Source of the DNA: DASQBT01 sp963782495
Lineage (GTDB): Bacteria > Pseudomonadota > Gammaproteobacteria > Burkholderiales > Thiobacillaceae
Reading direction: 5' to 3'
Length of the DNA stretch: 64,000 nt
Assembly (NCBI GenBank): GCA_963782495.1
Contig: CAWAJU010000009.1
Span: forward strand, 186,001 to 250,000
The translations under genes and the position numbers were made by a program. Positions 16,858-31,860 of this stretch are shown piece after piece (the first letter of the stretch is position 1; each line of letters begins with the position of its first letter). The notes under the pieces were generated by a model, which worked only from the letters and a program-made list of their open reading frames with translations, made no database searches and was not told the origin of the DNA.

Positions 16858-17931
16858 TTAAACCTGGTCCTCGTCGTCAGCAATAATCTCAAGCGGATCT
16901 TCACTCGCTGCGTACGGCCTAGCCACGGTTTCCAGATGATCCTGAATCGCGTACGTCAACTTCTCACAGCCCTCACCGGTCAGGGCTGAAATGGCAAAGA
17001 CCGGGCCATCCCAGACATACTCTTTCAAGAATGCAGCGACGTGACTCTGCCGCTCCGCCTCGTCCAGCATGTCCACCTTGTTCAGCACCAGCCAGCGCGG
17101 CTTCTGATACAAGGCGTCATCATATTTGCGCAGCTCGGCAACGATCGCGCGTGCGTCCGCGACCGGGTCGGCGCCGTCCCAGACCGGTGAAATATCCACC
17201 AAGTGAAGCAATATTCGGGTGCGCTGCAAGTGGCGCAAGAACTGGTGACCCAGGCCCGCGCCCTCTGCCGCGCCCTCGATCAGGCCGGGGATGTCGGCAA
17301 TGACAAAGCTCTTGTCGGGGCTTACCCGCACCACGCCCAGATTGGGGTGCAGGGTCGTGAACGGGTAGTCCGCGACCTTTGGGCGTGCGGCAGACACGGC
17401 ACGAATGAAGGTCGACTTGCCGGCATTGGGCATGCCCAGCAGTCCCACGTCCGCCAGCACTTTAAGTTCAAGGTGCAATTGGCGTTCTTCGCCCGGTTCG
17501 CCCAGGGTGTGCTGACGCGGCGCACGGTTGACGCTGGATTTGAAATGCACATTGCCCAGGCCTCCCTTGCCGCCTCTCGCCAGAGTCGCACGGGCGCCAT
17601 CGCGGTCCAGATCGGCGACCAGTTCGCCGCTTTCCGCGTCGCTGAACACGGTGCCGACCGGCACGCGGATCACCGTGTCCTCGCCGCCCTTGCCGTAGCG
17701 CTGCGCGCCGCGGCCGTTTTCACCGCGCTGCGCCTTGAAGGTGCGCATGTAGCGAAACTCGATCAGGGTGTTGAGGTTGCGGTCCGCAACCGCATGCACG
17801 CTGCCGCCGCCGCCGCCGTCGCCGCCGTCCGGGCCGCCCTTGGGTATGAATTTTTCCCTGCGAAAGCTGGCCGAGCCATCGCCGCCGTCCCCGGCCACTA
17901 CGGTGATATTGGCCTCGTCAACAAATTTCAT
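16858..17931 (-). CDS. obgE: GTPase ObgE/CgtA
   Basis: Essential Obg GTPase that binds the 50S ribosomal subunit and couples ribosome assembly to nucleotide status. The 357-residue protein has the glycine-rich Obg fold (GDGGDGSASFRREKF at the N-terminus), G1 GMPNAGKST (166-174), G3 DIPGLIEG, G4 NKVD and a short acidic tail ending DDEDQV. It follows rplU and rpmA on the minus strand, the standard order, with a terminator between rpmA and obgE that may reduce read-through. Confidence 0.97.
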   Translation of the reverse strand: MKFVDEANITVVAGDGGDGSASFRREKFIPKGGPDGGDGGGGGSVHAVADRNLNTLIEFRYMRTFKAQRGENGRGAQRYGKGGEDTVIRVPVGTVFSDAESGELVADLDRDGARATLARGGKGGLGNVHFKSSVNRAPRQHTLGEPGEERQLHLELKVLADVGLLGMPNAGKSTFIRAVSAARPKVADYPFTTLHPNLGVVRVSPDKSFVIADIPGLIEGAAEGAGLGHQFLRHLQRTRILLHLVDISPVWDGADPVADARAIVAELRKYDDALYQKPRWLVLNKVDMLDEAERQSHVAAFLKEYVWDGPVFAISALTGEGCEKLTYAIQDHLETVARPYAASEDPLEIIADDEDQV

Positions 17932-17948
17932 CGGGCATCCTCAAACAA

Positions 17949-17977
17949 AAAAGCCCTGTCCAACGGCCAGGGCTTTT
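17949..17977 (-). terminator. Intrinsic terminator after rpmA
   Basis: AAAAGCCCTG (17949-17958) and CAGGGCTTTT (17968-17977) form a 10-bp stem with a 9-base loop. On the minus strand it is followed by a T-rich run, so it acts after rplU-rpmA; it lies between rpmA and the obgE start. Confidence 0.85.
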
Positions 17978-17996
17978 GTCCTGCAGCTTGGGGCGT

Positions 17997-18260
17997 TCAG
18001 GCGCTGACCGGCTCCACGCTGACGGTGCGGCGCTGCATGGCGCCCTTGATTTCGTACTTCACCACGCCGTGCGCGGTGGCGAACAGGGTGTGGTCCTTGC
18101 CCATGCCCACGTTGTCGCCGGCGTGATACTGGGTGCCGCGCTGACGCACCAGGATATTGCCGGCCAGCACTTCCTGGCCGCCGTAGCGTTTGACGCCAAG
18201 GCGCTTGGCTTGGGAGTCGCGGCCGTTGCGTGAACTGCCGCCTGCTTTCTTGTGTGCCAT
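17997..18260 (-). CDS. rpmA: Ribosomal protein bL27
   Basis: The 87-residue 50S subunit protein begins MAHKKAGGSSRNGRDS and carries KRLGVKRYGGQ, both diagnostic of bL27, whose N-terminus reaches the peptidyl transferase centre. It starts 15 bases after the rplU stop on the same strand, so the two are co-transcribed. Confidence 0.98.
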   Translation of the reverse strand: MAHKKAGGSSRNGRDSQAKRLGVKRYGGQEVLAGNILVRQRGTQYHAGDNVGMGKDHTLFATAHGVVKYEIKGAMQRRTVSVEPVSA

Positions 18261-18275
18261 GTTCTGGTCTCCTGC

Positions 18276-18587
18276 TTAGGCCGAAATGCCGGAAATCTGC
18301 ACTTCGGTATAGCTCTGACGGTGGCCCTGGCTCTTGCGATAATGCTTGCGCCGCCGCATCTTGAAAATGTGGATCTTGTCGCCGCGACCCTGGGCCAGCA
18401 CCGTGGCCTTGACGCTGGCACCGGACAACACGGGGGCGCCGAGCTTGGTGTCGCCCTCGCCGCCCACCATCAGCACCTGATCAAAGGTCACCTCGCTGCC
18501 GACGTCGGCAACCAGCTTCTCGATTTTGAGTTTCTCGCCGGAGGTCACGCGATACTGCTTGCCGCCGGTTTTAATGACCGCATACAT
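18276..18587 (-). CDS. rplU: Ribosomal protein bL21
   Basis: The 103-residue 50S protein begins MYAVIKTGGKQYRV and ends with the RRRKHYRKSQGHRQ RNA-binding segment typical of bL21. It is the first gene of rplU-rpmA(-obgE). The 133-base gap to divergent ispB must hold both promoters. Confidence 0.98.
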   Translation of the reverse strand: MYAVIKTGGKQYRVTSGEKLKIEKLVADVGSEVTFDQVLMVGGEGDTKLGAPVLSGASVKATVLAQGRGDKIHIFKMRRRKHYRKSQGHRQSYTEVQISGISA

Positions 18588-18720
18588 CTGAGGTCTCCAA
18601 TCCGTGTGTCGGAAAACCGCAAATTCTAATTAAAACCGGCGCCCGGGTCAATCCCGACCCATTACCGGGTAACCGGCCGGTCTGTTAACATTCTGCCCTG
18701 GCGAAAATCCCGTTCGAACT

Positions 18721-19689
18721 GTGCCCATACAAACCCTGCAAACCTTCCTGGCGGATGACATGCTGGCCGTGGACCGCGTAATCCGCACCCGTCTCCACTC
18801 CGAAGTGGCCTTGATACGCCAGGTATCCGAATACATCATCAACAGCGGCGGCAAGCGTTTGCGCCCGGTTCTGGTGCTGCTGTCAGCAGGCTGTTTCGGT
18901 TATTCCGCGCAGGCGCATCATGAACTGGCCGCCGTGGTCGAGTTCATCCATACGGCGACCCTGCTGCATGACGACGTGGTGGACGAATCCGACATGCGCC
19001 GCGGCAAGCAGACAGCCAATGCGCTGTTTGGCAATGCCGCCAGCGTCCTGGTCGGGGACTTCCTCTATTCCCGAGCCTTCCAGATGATGGTTGCGGTGAA
19101 CAACATGCGGGTCATGCAAATTCTGTCGGACGCCACCAATGTGATCGCCGAGGGCGAGGTGCTGCAACTGCTCAATTGCCACGATCCGGACATCGACGAG
19201 CAAGCCTACCTACGGGTGATCCGCTACAAGACCGCCAAACTGTTCGAAGCCGGTGCCCGTCTGGGCGCGGTGATCTCCAATGCCACGGCCGAGCAGGAAC
19301 AGGCCCTGGCCGATTACGGCATGCATCTGGGCACGGCCTTCCAATTGATTGACGATGTGCTGGATTATTCCGGCGATTTTCTCGCCACCGGCAAGAATAT
19401 CGGCGACGACCTGGCGGAAGGCAAACCGACTCTGCCCCTGTTATACGCCATGAAGCACGGCACTCCGGAACAATCCGCCGCGATCCGCAAGGCAATCGAG
19501 GAAGGCGGACTGACCGAATTCCAGTCAGTCCTGGCCGCCATCCGCAGTACCGGGGCGCTGGACTACACCCGAACCCAGGCCCAGCGTGAAACCGGGGTCG
19601 CCACCCAGGCTCTGGCCCGCATTCCCGATTCAAAACACAAGGATGCTCTGTTAGAATTGGCGGACTTTGCGGTCAGACGCAGCTTTTGA
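18721..19689 (+). CDS. ispB: Octaprenyl diphosphate synthase
   Basis: A trans-prenyltransferase that makes the long side chain of ubiquinone or menaquinone from FPP and IPP. The 322-residue protein has both aspartate-rich motifs, LLHDDVVDESD (D84, D85, D88) and LIDDVLDYSGD (D211, D212), and the GGKRLRP segment at 43-49. It appears to start at GTG 18721. Divergent ispB next to rplU is the usual proteobacterial arrangement. Chain length is inferred from the family, not from the sequence. Confidence 0.95.
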   Translation: MPIQTLQTFLADDMLAVDRVIRTRLHSEVALIRQVSEYIINSGGKRLRPVLVLLSAGCFGYSAQAHHELAAVVEFIHTATLLHDDVVDESDMRRGKQTANALFGNAASVLVGDFLYSRAFQMMVAVNNMRVMQILSDATNVIAEGEVLQLLNCHDPDIDEQAYLRVIRYKTAKLFEAGARLGAVISNATAEQEQALADYGMHLGTAFQLIDDVLDYSGDFLATGKNIGDDLAEGKPTLPLLYAMKHGTPEQSAAIRKAIEEGGLTEFQSVLAAIRSTGALDYTRTQAQRETGVATQALARIPDSKHKDALLELADFAVRRSF

Positions 19690-19698
19690 TTGTCAAAA

Positions 19699-19775
19699 CG
19701 GGGTGTAGCTTAGCCTGGTAGAGCGCTACGTTCGGGACGTAGAGGCCGGAGGTTCGAATCCTCTCACCCCGACCA
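19699..19775 (+). tRNA. tRNA-Pro (anticodon CGG)
   Basis: Full cloverleaf with encoded CCA. Acceptor arms are CGGGGTG (19699-19705) and CACCCCG (19765-19771). The anticodon stem CTACG/CGTAG encloses the loop TTCGGGA (19731-19737), with CGG at 19733-19735, reading proline CCG codons. The T arm is GGAGG-TTCGAAT-CCTCT. It lies ten bases after ispB. Confidence 0.97.
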
Positions 19776-19885
19776 TTGAATTCCTCAAGAACCCACCCAT
19801 TAGGGCCATAACGGCAACCTGCTCTCTTGCAGTATTGCGCGTTTGTCACGCTTGTTTGTGACCCAATCCGTTAAAGAAACAATAA

Positions 19886-19914
19886 GCGATACCCCCGCAG
19901 GTATCGCGCATTTT
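19886..19914 (+). terminator. Hairpin downstream of tRNA-Pro
   Basis: GCGATACC (19886-19893) pairs with GGTATCGC (19900-19907), followed by GCATTTT. It plausibly ends the ispB-tRNA transcript. Confidence 0.6.
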
Positions 19915-19966
19915 CGTGTGGCAGCCTGCGCCCACCAGGTGCTGAAAGTCTTCAGAGACTGGACAA

Positions 19967-19988
19967 CCCTTCCGCCGCGGCGGAAGGG
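19967..19988 (-). terminator. 22-base perfect palindrome after the OmpA-family gene
   Basis: CCCTTCCGCCG (19967-19977) is directly followed by its reverse complement (19978-19988). It lies 18 bases past the stop of the minus-strand OmpA-family gene. No T-run is seen, so the terminator role is tentative. Confidence 0.45.
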
Positions 19989-20006
19989 CACTTGGCCTCA
20001 GCGTGC

Positions 20007-20756
20007 TCAGTTCTGCATGCGCAGTTCGACGCGCCGGTTTTCAGCGCGGCCAATCGCGGTGTCGTTGCTGGCGATCGGTTGGGTCTCGCCGAAGCCCTTG
20101 AAACTCAGGCGATCGGCAGCGACACCTTTGGAGACGAAGTAATCCATCACCGTCTTGGCGCGACGCTCGGACAGCTCCTGGTTATGCAACGGTGTGTTGT
20201 TGCTGTCAGTATGACCTGCGACCTCGATCTTCATGCCGGGGTAGCGTTGAAAGTTGGCCACTGCATCGTCCAGGATGGCAATGGCGTCGGGTCGCAGCGT
20301 CGCCTGGTCGTCGTCGAAAGTGACGCCTTTCAGGTTCATCACCTTGGGCAGCGAGCAACCCTTGGCATCGACGCGGTCACCCGCCGGGCTATTCGAGCAC
20401 TGGTCGAGACTGTCGGGTACACCATCGCCATCGCTGTCCAACACTACTGCCGCGGGTGCCACGACGGGCTCTGCGACGGGTGCCACGATGGGCGCTTCCA
20501 CTACTGGTGTTGCGACCGGCCCAGCGACCGGCGCGGGCTTGGCCACGACCTCATCGGCACATGGCCGATCGAGAAGAGCGCGCCCGGGGCAACCGATGGT
20601 CTTGTAGAGTTCGTGACCGGTCGTCATTCCGCTTGGACTCGCGGCATTGCTCGGGTCGTAGTAGGGGGCATCCGCCGCGTGAAGGCTCGATGTAGCGGCG
20701 ATGAAAAATACTGCGCCCAAGGCGCCATAGATGGAGGAGGCAATTCGCACAATCAA
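20007..20756 (-). CDS. OmpA-family outer membrane/peptidoglycan-binding protein
   Basis: A 249-residue exported protein with a signal peptide (cleavage near SLHA/AD, residue 28), a Pro/Ala/Val-rich linker (about 75-105), one thrombospondin type 3-like calcium loop DSDGDGVPDSLDQC (near 108-121), and a C-terminal OmpA domain with the peptidoglycan-binding GHTDSNNT and LSERRAKTV segments. It has no beta-barrel N-terminus, so it is probably a periplasmic or outer-membrane-anchored peptidoglycan-binding protein and not a porin. The gene stands alone. Confidence 0.9.
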   Translation of the reverse strand: MIVRIASSIYGALGAVFFIAATSSLHAADAPYYDPSNAASPSGMTTGHELYKTIGCPGRALLDRPCADEVVAKPAPVAGPVATPVVEAPIVAPVAEPVVAPAAVVLDSDGDGVPDSLDQCSNSPAGDRVDAKGCSLPKVMNLKGVTFDDDQATLRPDAIAILDDAVANFQRYPGMKIEVAGHTDSNNTPLHNQELSERRAKTVMDYFVSKGVAADRLSFKGFGETQPIASNDTAIGRAENRRVELRMQN

Positions 20757-21246
20757 TTCCTGTTCAAGAAAATTTCTGGAGTTTCCGGTGCCCCACCCAT
20801 TGATGCCTTAACCCGACACTAATAGGCGAATGCAATCCGAATCGTTCAATTAGGCTGACATTACTGGCCAGCCGTGCCGCATTATACGGCGACACGCGGG
20901 ACCGTGCCGCACCATGGCTGCCGAACTGGAAGTGATCGAAAGGCGTGGACCGTGCGCAAGATATCCGGCGGCCATCATCACCCATGTTTCTGCGGCCGCA
21001 TTCATGAACAACATCATGCGGGCCCCGGGTCAGTCAAGCGTCGTGTATGCCCATGTCCAACTTCTCGCCCACGCGTTCGTTTGAAAACGTCTCGAGCGTG
21101 GCGTGTATCTGCTTACTGAAAATCATCATGACGGCAATCACTTCTCGCTCCGCTGCTGCCCGTCTTTGTGATTCCTTGCCTCGACGCCCCCATGCGGCCT
21201 CAATGGTTACTGCGCCCTGTCCCCGTTCACCCTTGCTTGTCCCGAC
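20757..21246. other. Intergenic region, no gene recognised
   Basis: About 490 bases between two minus-strand genes. The part next to 20757 should hold the promoter of the OmpA-family gene. Short frames exist, but none has a ribosome-binding site, domain or compositional support. Confidence 0.5.
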
Positions 21247-26853
<5,607 letters not shown>

Positions 26854-26934
26854 GGGCTTGCGCCGTCGCTGTCAGGAGCTCACAGTCCCGCGTTCGACCG
26901 ACCGAGTGCGCCGCGTACCCCCCCGGCAAGCTGC

Positions 26935-28110
26935 CTAGGCCGCTTCATCTCGGTCTCCACCCTGCCGGTTACTGAGCTTGGCGTACAGCTCTTGCTCGGT
27001 ATCGCCATAGCGCTCGGCGATATCGACAAATTCGTCGAACACCTCAAGGAAGGCGTCAGCCACGTCGGGATCGAAATGCCGGCCACGGCGCTCGACAATG
27101 ATGACGCGGGCCTGGCTGAAGGGAAACGCGGCCTTGTAGACACGCGGCGAGATCAGGGCATCGAACACGTCCGCCAAAGCCATCAGTCGCGCCGAAATCG
27201 GAATGGCGTCGCCCTTCAACTGGTCAGGATATCCGCTGCCATCCCATTTTTCATGGTGCCAGCGGGCGATTTCCTTGGCGAGGACGAGAAACTCCACCGG
27301 CTTCTCGGCATCCCGTTCGGCCTGTTCGATCGCGTCGCTGCCCAGCTTGGCGTGGGTTTTCATGATCTCCCATTCGTCCGCGGTAAGCCTGCCAGGCTTG
27401 AGCAGGATGTTGTCCGGGATGCCGACTTTGCCGATGTCGTGCAATGGCGCCGACTTGGCCAGCAGTTCCACAGTGTGATCGGTGAGAAACGGGGCAAAGC
27501 GCGGATGGCTCTGCAGTTTGCGCCCGAGTGCCCGGACGTAATTCTGCGTGCGATGCAGGTGATTGCCGGTCTCCGGGTCGCGGGTTTCGGCCAGGCGTGC
27601 AAGCGCGTGGATACTAACATCCTGGACCAGCAGGTTCTCGCCCATGCGGCGCCTGATCTCGGATTCGAGATACACATTCTGGTCCTTGAGCCAGTCGCGC
27701 GCCTGCTTCAGCTCCAGGTGGGTGCGCACCCGGGCCTGCACAATAGCGGGACGGATGGGCTTGGTAATGTAGTCCACCGCACCGGCGCTGAGCCCTTGTT
27801 CCTCGTCCTTGGTACCGTTCATGGCCGTGATGAAGATGACCGGGATGTCACGCGTCGCCGGATTGGCGCGCAGCCGCTCAAGTACCTCGTAGCCATCCAT
27901 GCCCGGCATCATGACGTCGAGCAGGATGAGATCGGGCCTGGGTTCGGATGCCGCCACCTGCAGCGCGCGGGCGCCGGAATTCGCCACCCGCACGCGATAT
28001 TGAGGCTGCAGCAGTTCGCCGAGCACGACGAGATTCTCAGGGGTATCGTCGACCAGCAGGATGGTTTGGCCAAGCGTCTGCATGGCGGATGATGGGGTAG
28101 CGCTATTCAT
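26935..28110 (-). CDS. HD-GYP response regulator (c-di-GMP phosphodiesterase type)
   Basis: The 391-residue protein has an N-terminal receiver with phosphoacceptor D65 in LILLDVMMPG and a C-terminal HD-GYP domain with H224-D225 in LHDIGKVGIPD and the WHHEKWDGSGYP segment, so the GYP triad is intact. Such proteins hydrolyse cyclic di-GMP. The start at 28110 is chosen because homologues begin just before the receiver; the open frame reaches back to 28332 with no support. It is upstream of and on the same strand as the hybrid kinase, 81 bases apart, so the two probably form one operon and one signalling pathway. Confidence 0.92.
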   Translation of the reverse strand: MNSATPSSAMQTLGQTILLVDDTPENLVVLGELLQPQYRVRVANSGARALQVAASEPRPDLILLDVMMPGMDGYEVLERLRANPATRDIPVIFITAMNGTKDEEQGLSAGAVDYITKPIRPAIVQARVRTHLELKQARDWLKDQNVYLESEIRRRMGENLLVQDVSIHALARLAETRDPETGNHLHRTQNYVRALGRKLQSHPRFAPFLTDHTVELLAKSAPLHDIGKVGIPDNILLKPGRLTADEWEIMKTHAKLGSDAIEQAERDAEKPVEFLVLAKEIARWHHEKWDGSGYPDQLKGDAIPISARLMALADVFDALISPRVYKAAFPFSQARVIIVERRGRHFDPDVADAFLEVFDEFVDIAERYGDTEQELYAKLSNRQGGDRDEAA

Positions 28111-28167
28111 ACTTCTTTGGCTGCCTCGGCACTGCCGAAATTTATAAAAAGGAGACTGTTGTAGTGT

Positions 28168-28197
28168 GTTATATCGGCACCGTCGGCCTGATATGAA
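28168..28197 (-). promoter_or_regulatory. Candidate promoter of the HD-GYP/kinase operon
   Basis: On the minus strand TTCATA (28197-28192) and TATAAC (28173-28168) are separated by 18 bases, about 58 bases before the start codon. Predicted by eye. Confidence 0.35.
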
Positions 28198-28332
28198 GTC
28201 GTTGCCCCTGGTTCTTTCGCAATAATAAGTGGACACCCGTACAGCGGCCCCATCACCGCGACCCGCCCTGATCAAGAACCCCTCACCAGACGTCAATACG
28301 GCGCGGCAGAAGTGCTGCTCTGCGGCTCCCAC

Positions 28333-29436
28333 CTAAGCGTTCGGCGAGAACAACGGGCTCACACCTGGCGGCGCGCTGCGCCAGTACTGCGGCGGCGCCT
28401 CTATCTGCGCGCCCAGTTCCGCGGCGGCATGCCAGGGCCAGCGAGGATCGTAAAGAATGCCGCGCGCCAAGGCCACCAGATCGGCGCTGCCATCGGCGAC
28501 AATGGTCTCGGCCTGTTTCGCTTCGGTGATGAGTCCGACCGCGATAGTGGTGAGTTCGGATTCGGTTTTCACCCGGCGCGCGAATGGCACCTGGAAGCCG
28601 GGACCGGCGACGATCTGCTGGCGCGGCGAAAGGCCGCCGCTGGACACATGAAGATAATCGCAGCCACGCGTCTTGAGGGCGCGCGCCAGCTTCACCGTCT
28701 GATCGTCGTCCCATCCGCCCGCCACCCAGTCGGTGGCGGATACCCGGACGCCCAGGGGCTTGTGCGCAGGCCAAACCGCTCGAACCGCGTCGAATATCTC
28801 CAGCGGAAAGCGCAGCCGGTTCTCCAGGCTGCCGCCATAGACATCCGAGCGCCGGTTGGACAGGGGGGAAAGGAATTGATGCAGCAGGTAGCCGTGAGCG
28901 GCATGCAGTTCCACCAGCTCAAAGCCCAGGCGGTCGGCCCGGCGGGCCGCCTCGACAAACGCATCCCGGATGCGCGCAAGCCCGGCCGCATCGAGTGCGG
29001 TCGGGGCCCTGTCCTGGTCGGCGTAGGGCAGCGGCGAGGGTGCAAGCGTCTCCCAGCCACCTTGATCGAGCTGTAGCTGTTTGCCCCCTTCCCAAGGCAG
29101 GGCGCAGGATGCCTTGCGCCCTGCGTGGGCGAGCTGGATTCCCACCGGGATGGTCGAATAGCGGCGAATGGCGGCCAAGAGCCGGGCGAAGCCGGCCTCG
29201 TTGGCATCGCTCCACAAGCCCGTGCAACCGTGTGTGATGCGGCCCTCCGGCGACACGCCCGTGGCCTCCACGAACAGCAGGCCCGCACCACTGTGCGACA
29301 GGCTGCCTAAATGCATCATATGCCAGTCGCCCACATTGCCATGGTTGGCCGAGTACTGGCACATGGGGGCGACTACGATACGATTGCGGAGGGACAGCTC
29401 ACGCAATTTGAGCTGGGAAAACAGGGGACTGGTCAT
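28333..29436 (-). CDS. Old-yellow-enzyme family NADH:flavin oxidoreductase (YqjM/NamA-like)
   Basis: A 367-residue FMN TIM-barrel ene-reductase. The segments APMCQYSA near residue 26, HAGRKAS, ELHAAHGYLLHQFLSPLSNRR and the C-terminal LARGILYDPRW match the YqjM/NamA class, which reduces activated alkenes with NAD(P)H. The ATG at 29436 gives the family N-terminus (SPLFSQLKLRELSLRNRI); the frame is open further upstream without support. It is divergent from ccmA, 335 bases away. Substrate unknown; a stress role is usual for the family. Confidence 0.9.
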   Translation of the reverse strand: MTSPLFSQLKLRELSLRNRIVVAPMCQYSANHGNVGDWHMMHLGSLSHSGAGLLFVEATGVSPEGRITHGCTGLWSDANEAGFARLLAAIRRYSTIPVGIQLAHAGRKASCALPWEGGKQLQLDQGGWETLAPSPLPYADQDRAPTALDAAGLARIRDAFVEAARRADRLGFELVELHAAHGYLLHQFLSPLSNRRSDVYGGSLENRLRFPLEIFDAVRAVWPAHKPLGVRVSATDWVAGGWDDDQTVKLARALKTRGCDYLHVSSGGLSPRQQIVAGPGFQVPFARRVKTESELTTIAVGLITEAKQAETIVADGSADLVALARGILYDPRWPWHAAAELGAQIEAPPQYWRSAPPGVSPLFSPNA

Positions 29437-29771
29437 GACGGGGCTCGTTGTAAACGTTGCGCCATTCATATTAGCGCCGAGACCCGCTGCGCAACAGGAC
29501 CGCTGCGGACGCGCAGCACTCGGATGGAGCCGTGCCTGGTTTCGAAGCTGATCCCGCCCCATTCTGCGCAGATTGGCGGTCCTTTGCGGGTTGACCGCTG
29601 GTGCAGAGGCTGCCCGCATTAAATCGGGGATTACGAAACCCTAAAATCCGGGTACACTTTAACGTTTCCACTGGCACTGAACCTGATTCCCTGCCCACTG
29701 TCCGCAGCGCTTCTGTTTCGGTTATCGCTGGAAGCCTTTACTTCTCATATGGTCATCGCGGTCTAATTAAT
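29437..29771. other. Divergent intergenic region, OYE gene / ccm operon
   Basis: 335 bases separating divergent start codons. It must carry both promoters, but I see no convincing -35/-10 pair. An open frame from 29601 joins the ccmA frame, but its translation has no family resemblance upstream of the ccmA ATG. Confidence 0.4.
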
Positions 29772-30395
29772 ATGCTGGAAGCGCACAATCTCCAATGCTC
29801 GCGCGGGGGCCATCGGCTGTTTAGCGGAAAGAGCTTCAGGCTGGAGCCAGGCACGCTCGCCTGGATCAGGGGCCGAAATGGCAGCGGCAAAACCACGCTG
29901 CTGCGCACGCTCAGCGGACTCAGCCCGGTGGACGAGGGCGAAGTGCGCTGGCGCGGCCGCAATATTCGCAAGCGGGCCGAGGAATTCCGTCGCGACCTGG
30001 TTTTCATGGGCCATGCCGTTGCCCTGAAAGATGACCTCAGTCCGCTGGAAAATCTCCGTATCATCCTGCAGATTACGGGGCGGTCGGTATCTGCGCCCGC
30101 GGCCTTATCAGCGCTGGCCGCGGTCGGATTGAAGGGCCGCGAGCATCTGCCAGTCAAATACCTTTCCCAGGGCCAGAAACGCCGGGTCCACATGGCCCGG
30201 CTGCGCTTGAGCCAGGATTGCCCGCTATGGTTGCTGGATGAGCCACTGACTGCGCTGGACGCGGAAGGCGTGGGCGCGTTGCAGAAACTGCTGGAGGAAT
30301 ACCTGCGCGGAAAGTCCGGAATCGTCGTCATGACCAGCCATCAGGAAATCGATATTGAGTCGGCCAAGACGCTCCATGTTCAACTTCCCGCCTGA
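29772..30395 (+). CDS. ccmA: Heme exporter ATP-binding subunit CcmA
   Basis: ABC ATPase of the CcmABCD complex, which releases heme-loaded CcmE in System I cytochrome c maturation. The 207-residue protein has Walker A GRNGSGKTT, signature LSQGQKRRV and Walker B LWLLDEP. The ATG at 29772 gives the standard length. It is the first of nine ccm genes in the order ABCDEFGHI, all tightly packed; its stop shares one base with the ccmB start. Confidence 0.96.
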   Translation: MLEAHNLQCSRGGHRLFSGKSFRLEPGTLAWIRGRNGSGKTTLLRTLSGLSPVDEGEVRWRGRNIRKRAEEFRRDLVFMGHAVALKDDLSPLENLRIILQITGRSVSAPAALSALAAVGLKGREHLPVKYLSQGQKRRVHMARLRLSQDCPLWLLDEPLTALDAEGVGALQKLLEEYLRGKSGIVVMTSHQEIDIESAKTLHVQLPA

Positions 30396-31078
30396 TGGAA
30401 AAAGCGGGGTTTTTTTCGACGCTGATATGGGTATTGAAACGGGATCTTCTGGTAGCAATGCGCAGGCGTGGCGATCTGGCAGCCACCCTGTTCTTCTTCG
30501 TCATGGTTGCCTCATTGTTTCCGATGGGCGTGGGTCCCGAGCCGCAGATGCTGCGCGTCATGGCTCCTGGAATCGTCTGGGTCGCGGCGCTGCTGGCTTC
30601 CACCCTGTCGCTCAATCGTTTGTTCGCATCGGATTATGCGGATGGAACCCTCGAGCAGATGCTGCTTTCTCCCGAGCCCCTGAGTCTGCTGGTGATCGGC
30701 AAGATGCTGGCGCACTGGTTGATCTCCGGCCTGCCGCTGGTGCTGATCTCACCGCTCATCGCCCTGCAATTCGATCAGCCGGTCGAGTCCTACGGGCCCA
30801 TGCTGCTGGCGCTGCTGCTGGGCACCCCGCTGTTGAGCCTGATCGGCGGCATCGGCGCGGCCCTGACCCTCGGCATTCGAGGCAGCGGTGTGCTTACCAC
30901 CCTGCTGGTGTTACCCTTATATGTTCCGGTGCTGATCTTTGGCTCCAGCGCCATTTCGTCAAGCGCCAATGGCATGGATATCAGCGGCCAGTTGTCGGTC
31001 CTTGCCGCCCTGCTGCTGCTGGGGCTCGCCGCCACACCCTGGGCGATTTCCACCGCCCTCAGAATTGCAGTGGAATAA
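30395..31078 (+). CDS. ccmB: Heme exporter membrane subunit CcmB
   Basis: A 227-residue inner-membrane protein with about six hydrophobic segments, partner of CcmA. It starts within TGATG at the ccmA stop. The DLAATLFFFVMVASLFP and LSLNRLFASDYADGTLEQ segments are typical of CcmB. Confidence 0.95.
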   Translation: MEKAGFFSTLIWVLKRDLLVAMRRRGDLAATLFFFVMVASLFPMGVGPEPQMLRVMAPGIVWVAALLASTLSLNRLFASDYADGTLEQMLLSPEPLSLLVIGKMLAHWLISGLPLVLISPLIALQFDQPVESYGPMLLALLLGTPLLSLIGGIGAALTLGIRGSGVLTTLLVLPLYVPVLIFGSSAISSSANGMDISGQLSVLAALLLLGLAATPWAISTALRIAVE

Positions 31079-31101
31079 AATAGTCACTCGGGATTGTCCG
31101 C

Positions 31102-31860
31102 ATGAATCTGTTCAAATATTCTTCTCCGGCCACCTTCTATCCGATCGCTGGCAAGCTGGCGCCCTTGTTCGGCCTGGCTGCGGGCTTGCTGACCCTGTGG
31201 GGTTTGTACATCGGCTTCTTCGTGGCACCCACGGATTTCCAGCAGGGTGAGTCCTACCGGATCATCTTCATCCACGTTCCCGCCGCCTTGATGTCGATGT
31301 TTCTTTACCTGGTCATGGCGGCCTGGGCGGGCGTCGGGCTGGTCTTCAATACCCGGCTGTCTTCCATGATGGCCAACGCCCTGGCACCTACTGGTGCAAT
31401 GTTCACCTTCGTCGCCCTGGTCACCGGATCGTTCTGGGGCAAACCGACCTGGGGCACCTGGTGGGCATGGGACGCGCGCATGACGTCGGAACTCATCCTG
31501 CTGTTTCTGTATCTGGGTTACATGGCGCTGCACGCGTCGATTGAAGACGTCCGCCGCGCGGACAAAGCGTGCGCAGTTCTGGCCTTGGTGGGAGTGGTAA
31601 ACGTGCCCATCATTTATTACTCGGTCAAGTGGTGGAATACCCTGCACCAGGGCGCAACGATAAGCATGACGGCCGCGCCCAAGATGGCCAGTATCATGCT
31701 GCACGGCATGCTCATCATGATGGTGGCGGCCTGGATGTACAGCATCGCAGTGGTGCTGACCCGGGTGCGCAGCATCATCCGCGAGCGCGAGAGACAGACA
31801 GCCTGGCTGCGCGACATTCAGCCCGAGGCCAATACGGTGACGACGGAGGCGACAGCATGA
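31102..31860 (+). CDS. ccmC: Heme-handling protein CcmC
   Basis: A 252-residue inner-membrane protein with six transmembrane helices and the tryptophan-rich heme motif WGTWWAWDARMTSELIL near residue 117. It loads heme onto CcmE. Conserved histidines flank the motif (IFIHVPAA and LHGMLIM). It overlaps ccmD by ATGA. Confidence 0.96.
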   Translation: MNLFKYSSPATFYPIAGKLAPLFGLAAGLLTLWGLYIGFFVAPTDFQQGESYRIIFIHVPAALMSMFLYLVMAAWAGVGLVFNTRLSSMMANALAPTGAMFTFVALVTGSFWGKPTWGTWWAWDARMTSELILLFLYLGYMALHASIEDVRRADKACAVLALVGVVNVPIIYYSVKWWNTLHQGATISMTAAPKMASIMLHGMLIMMVAAWMYSIAVVLTRVRSIIRERERQTAWLRDIQPEANTVTTEATA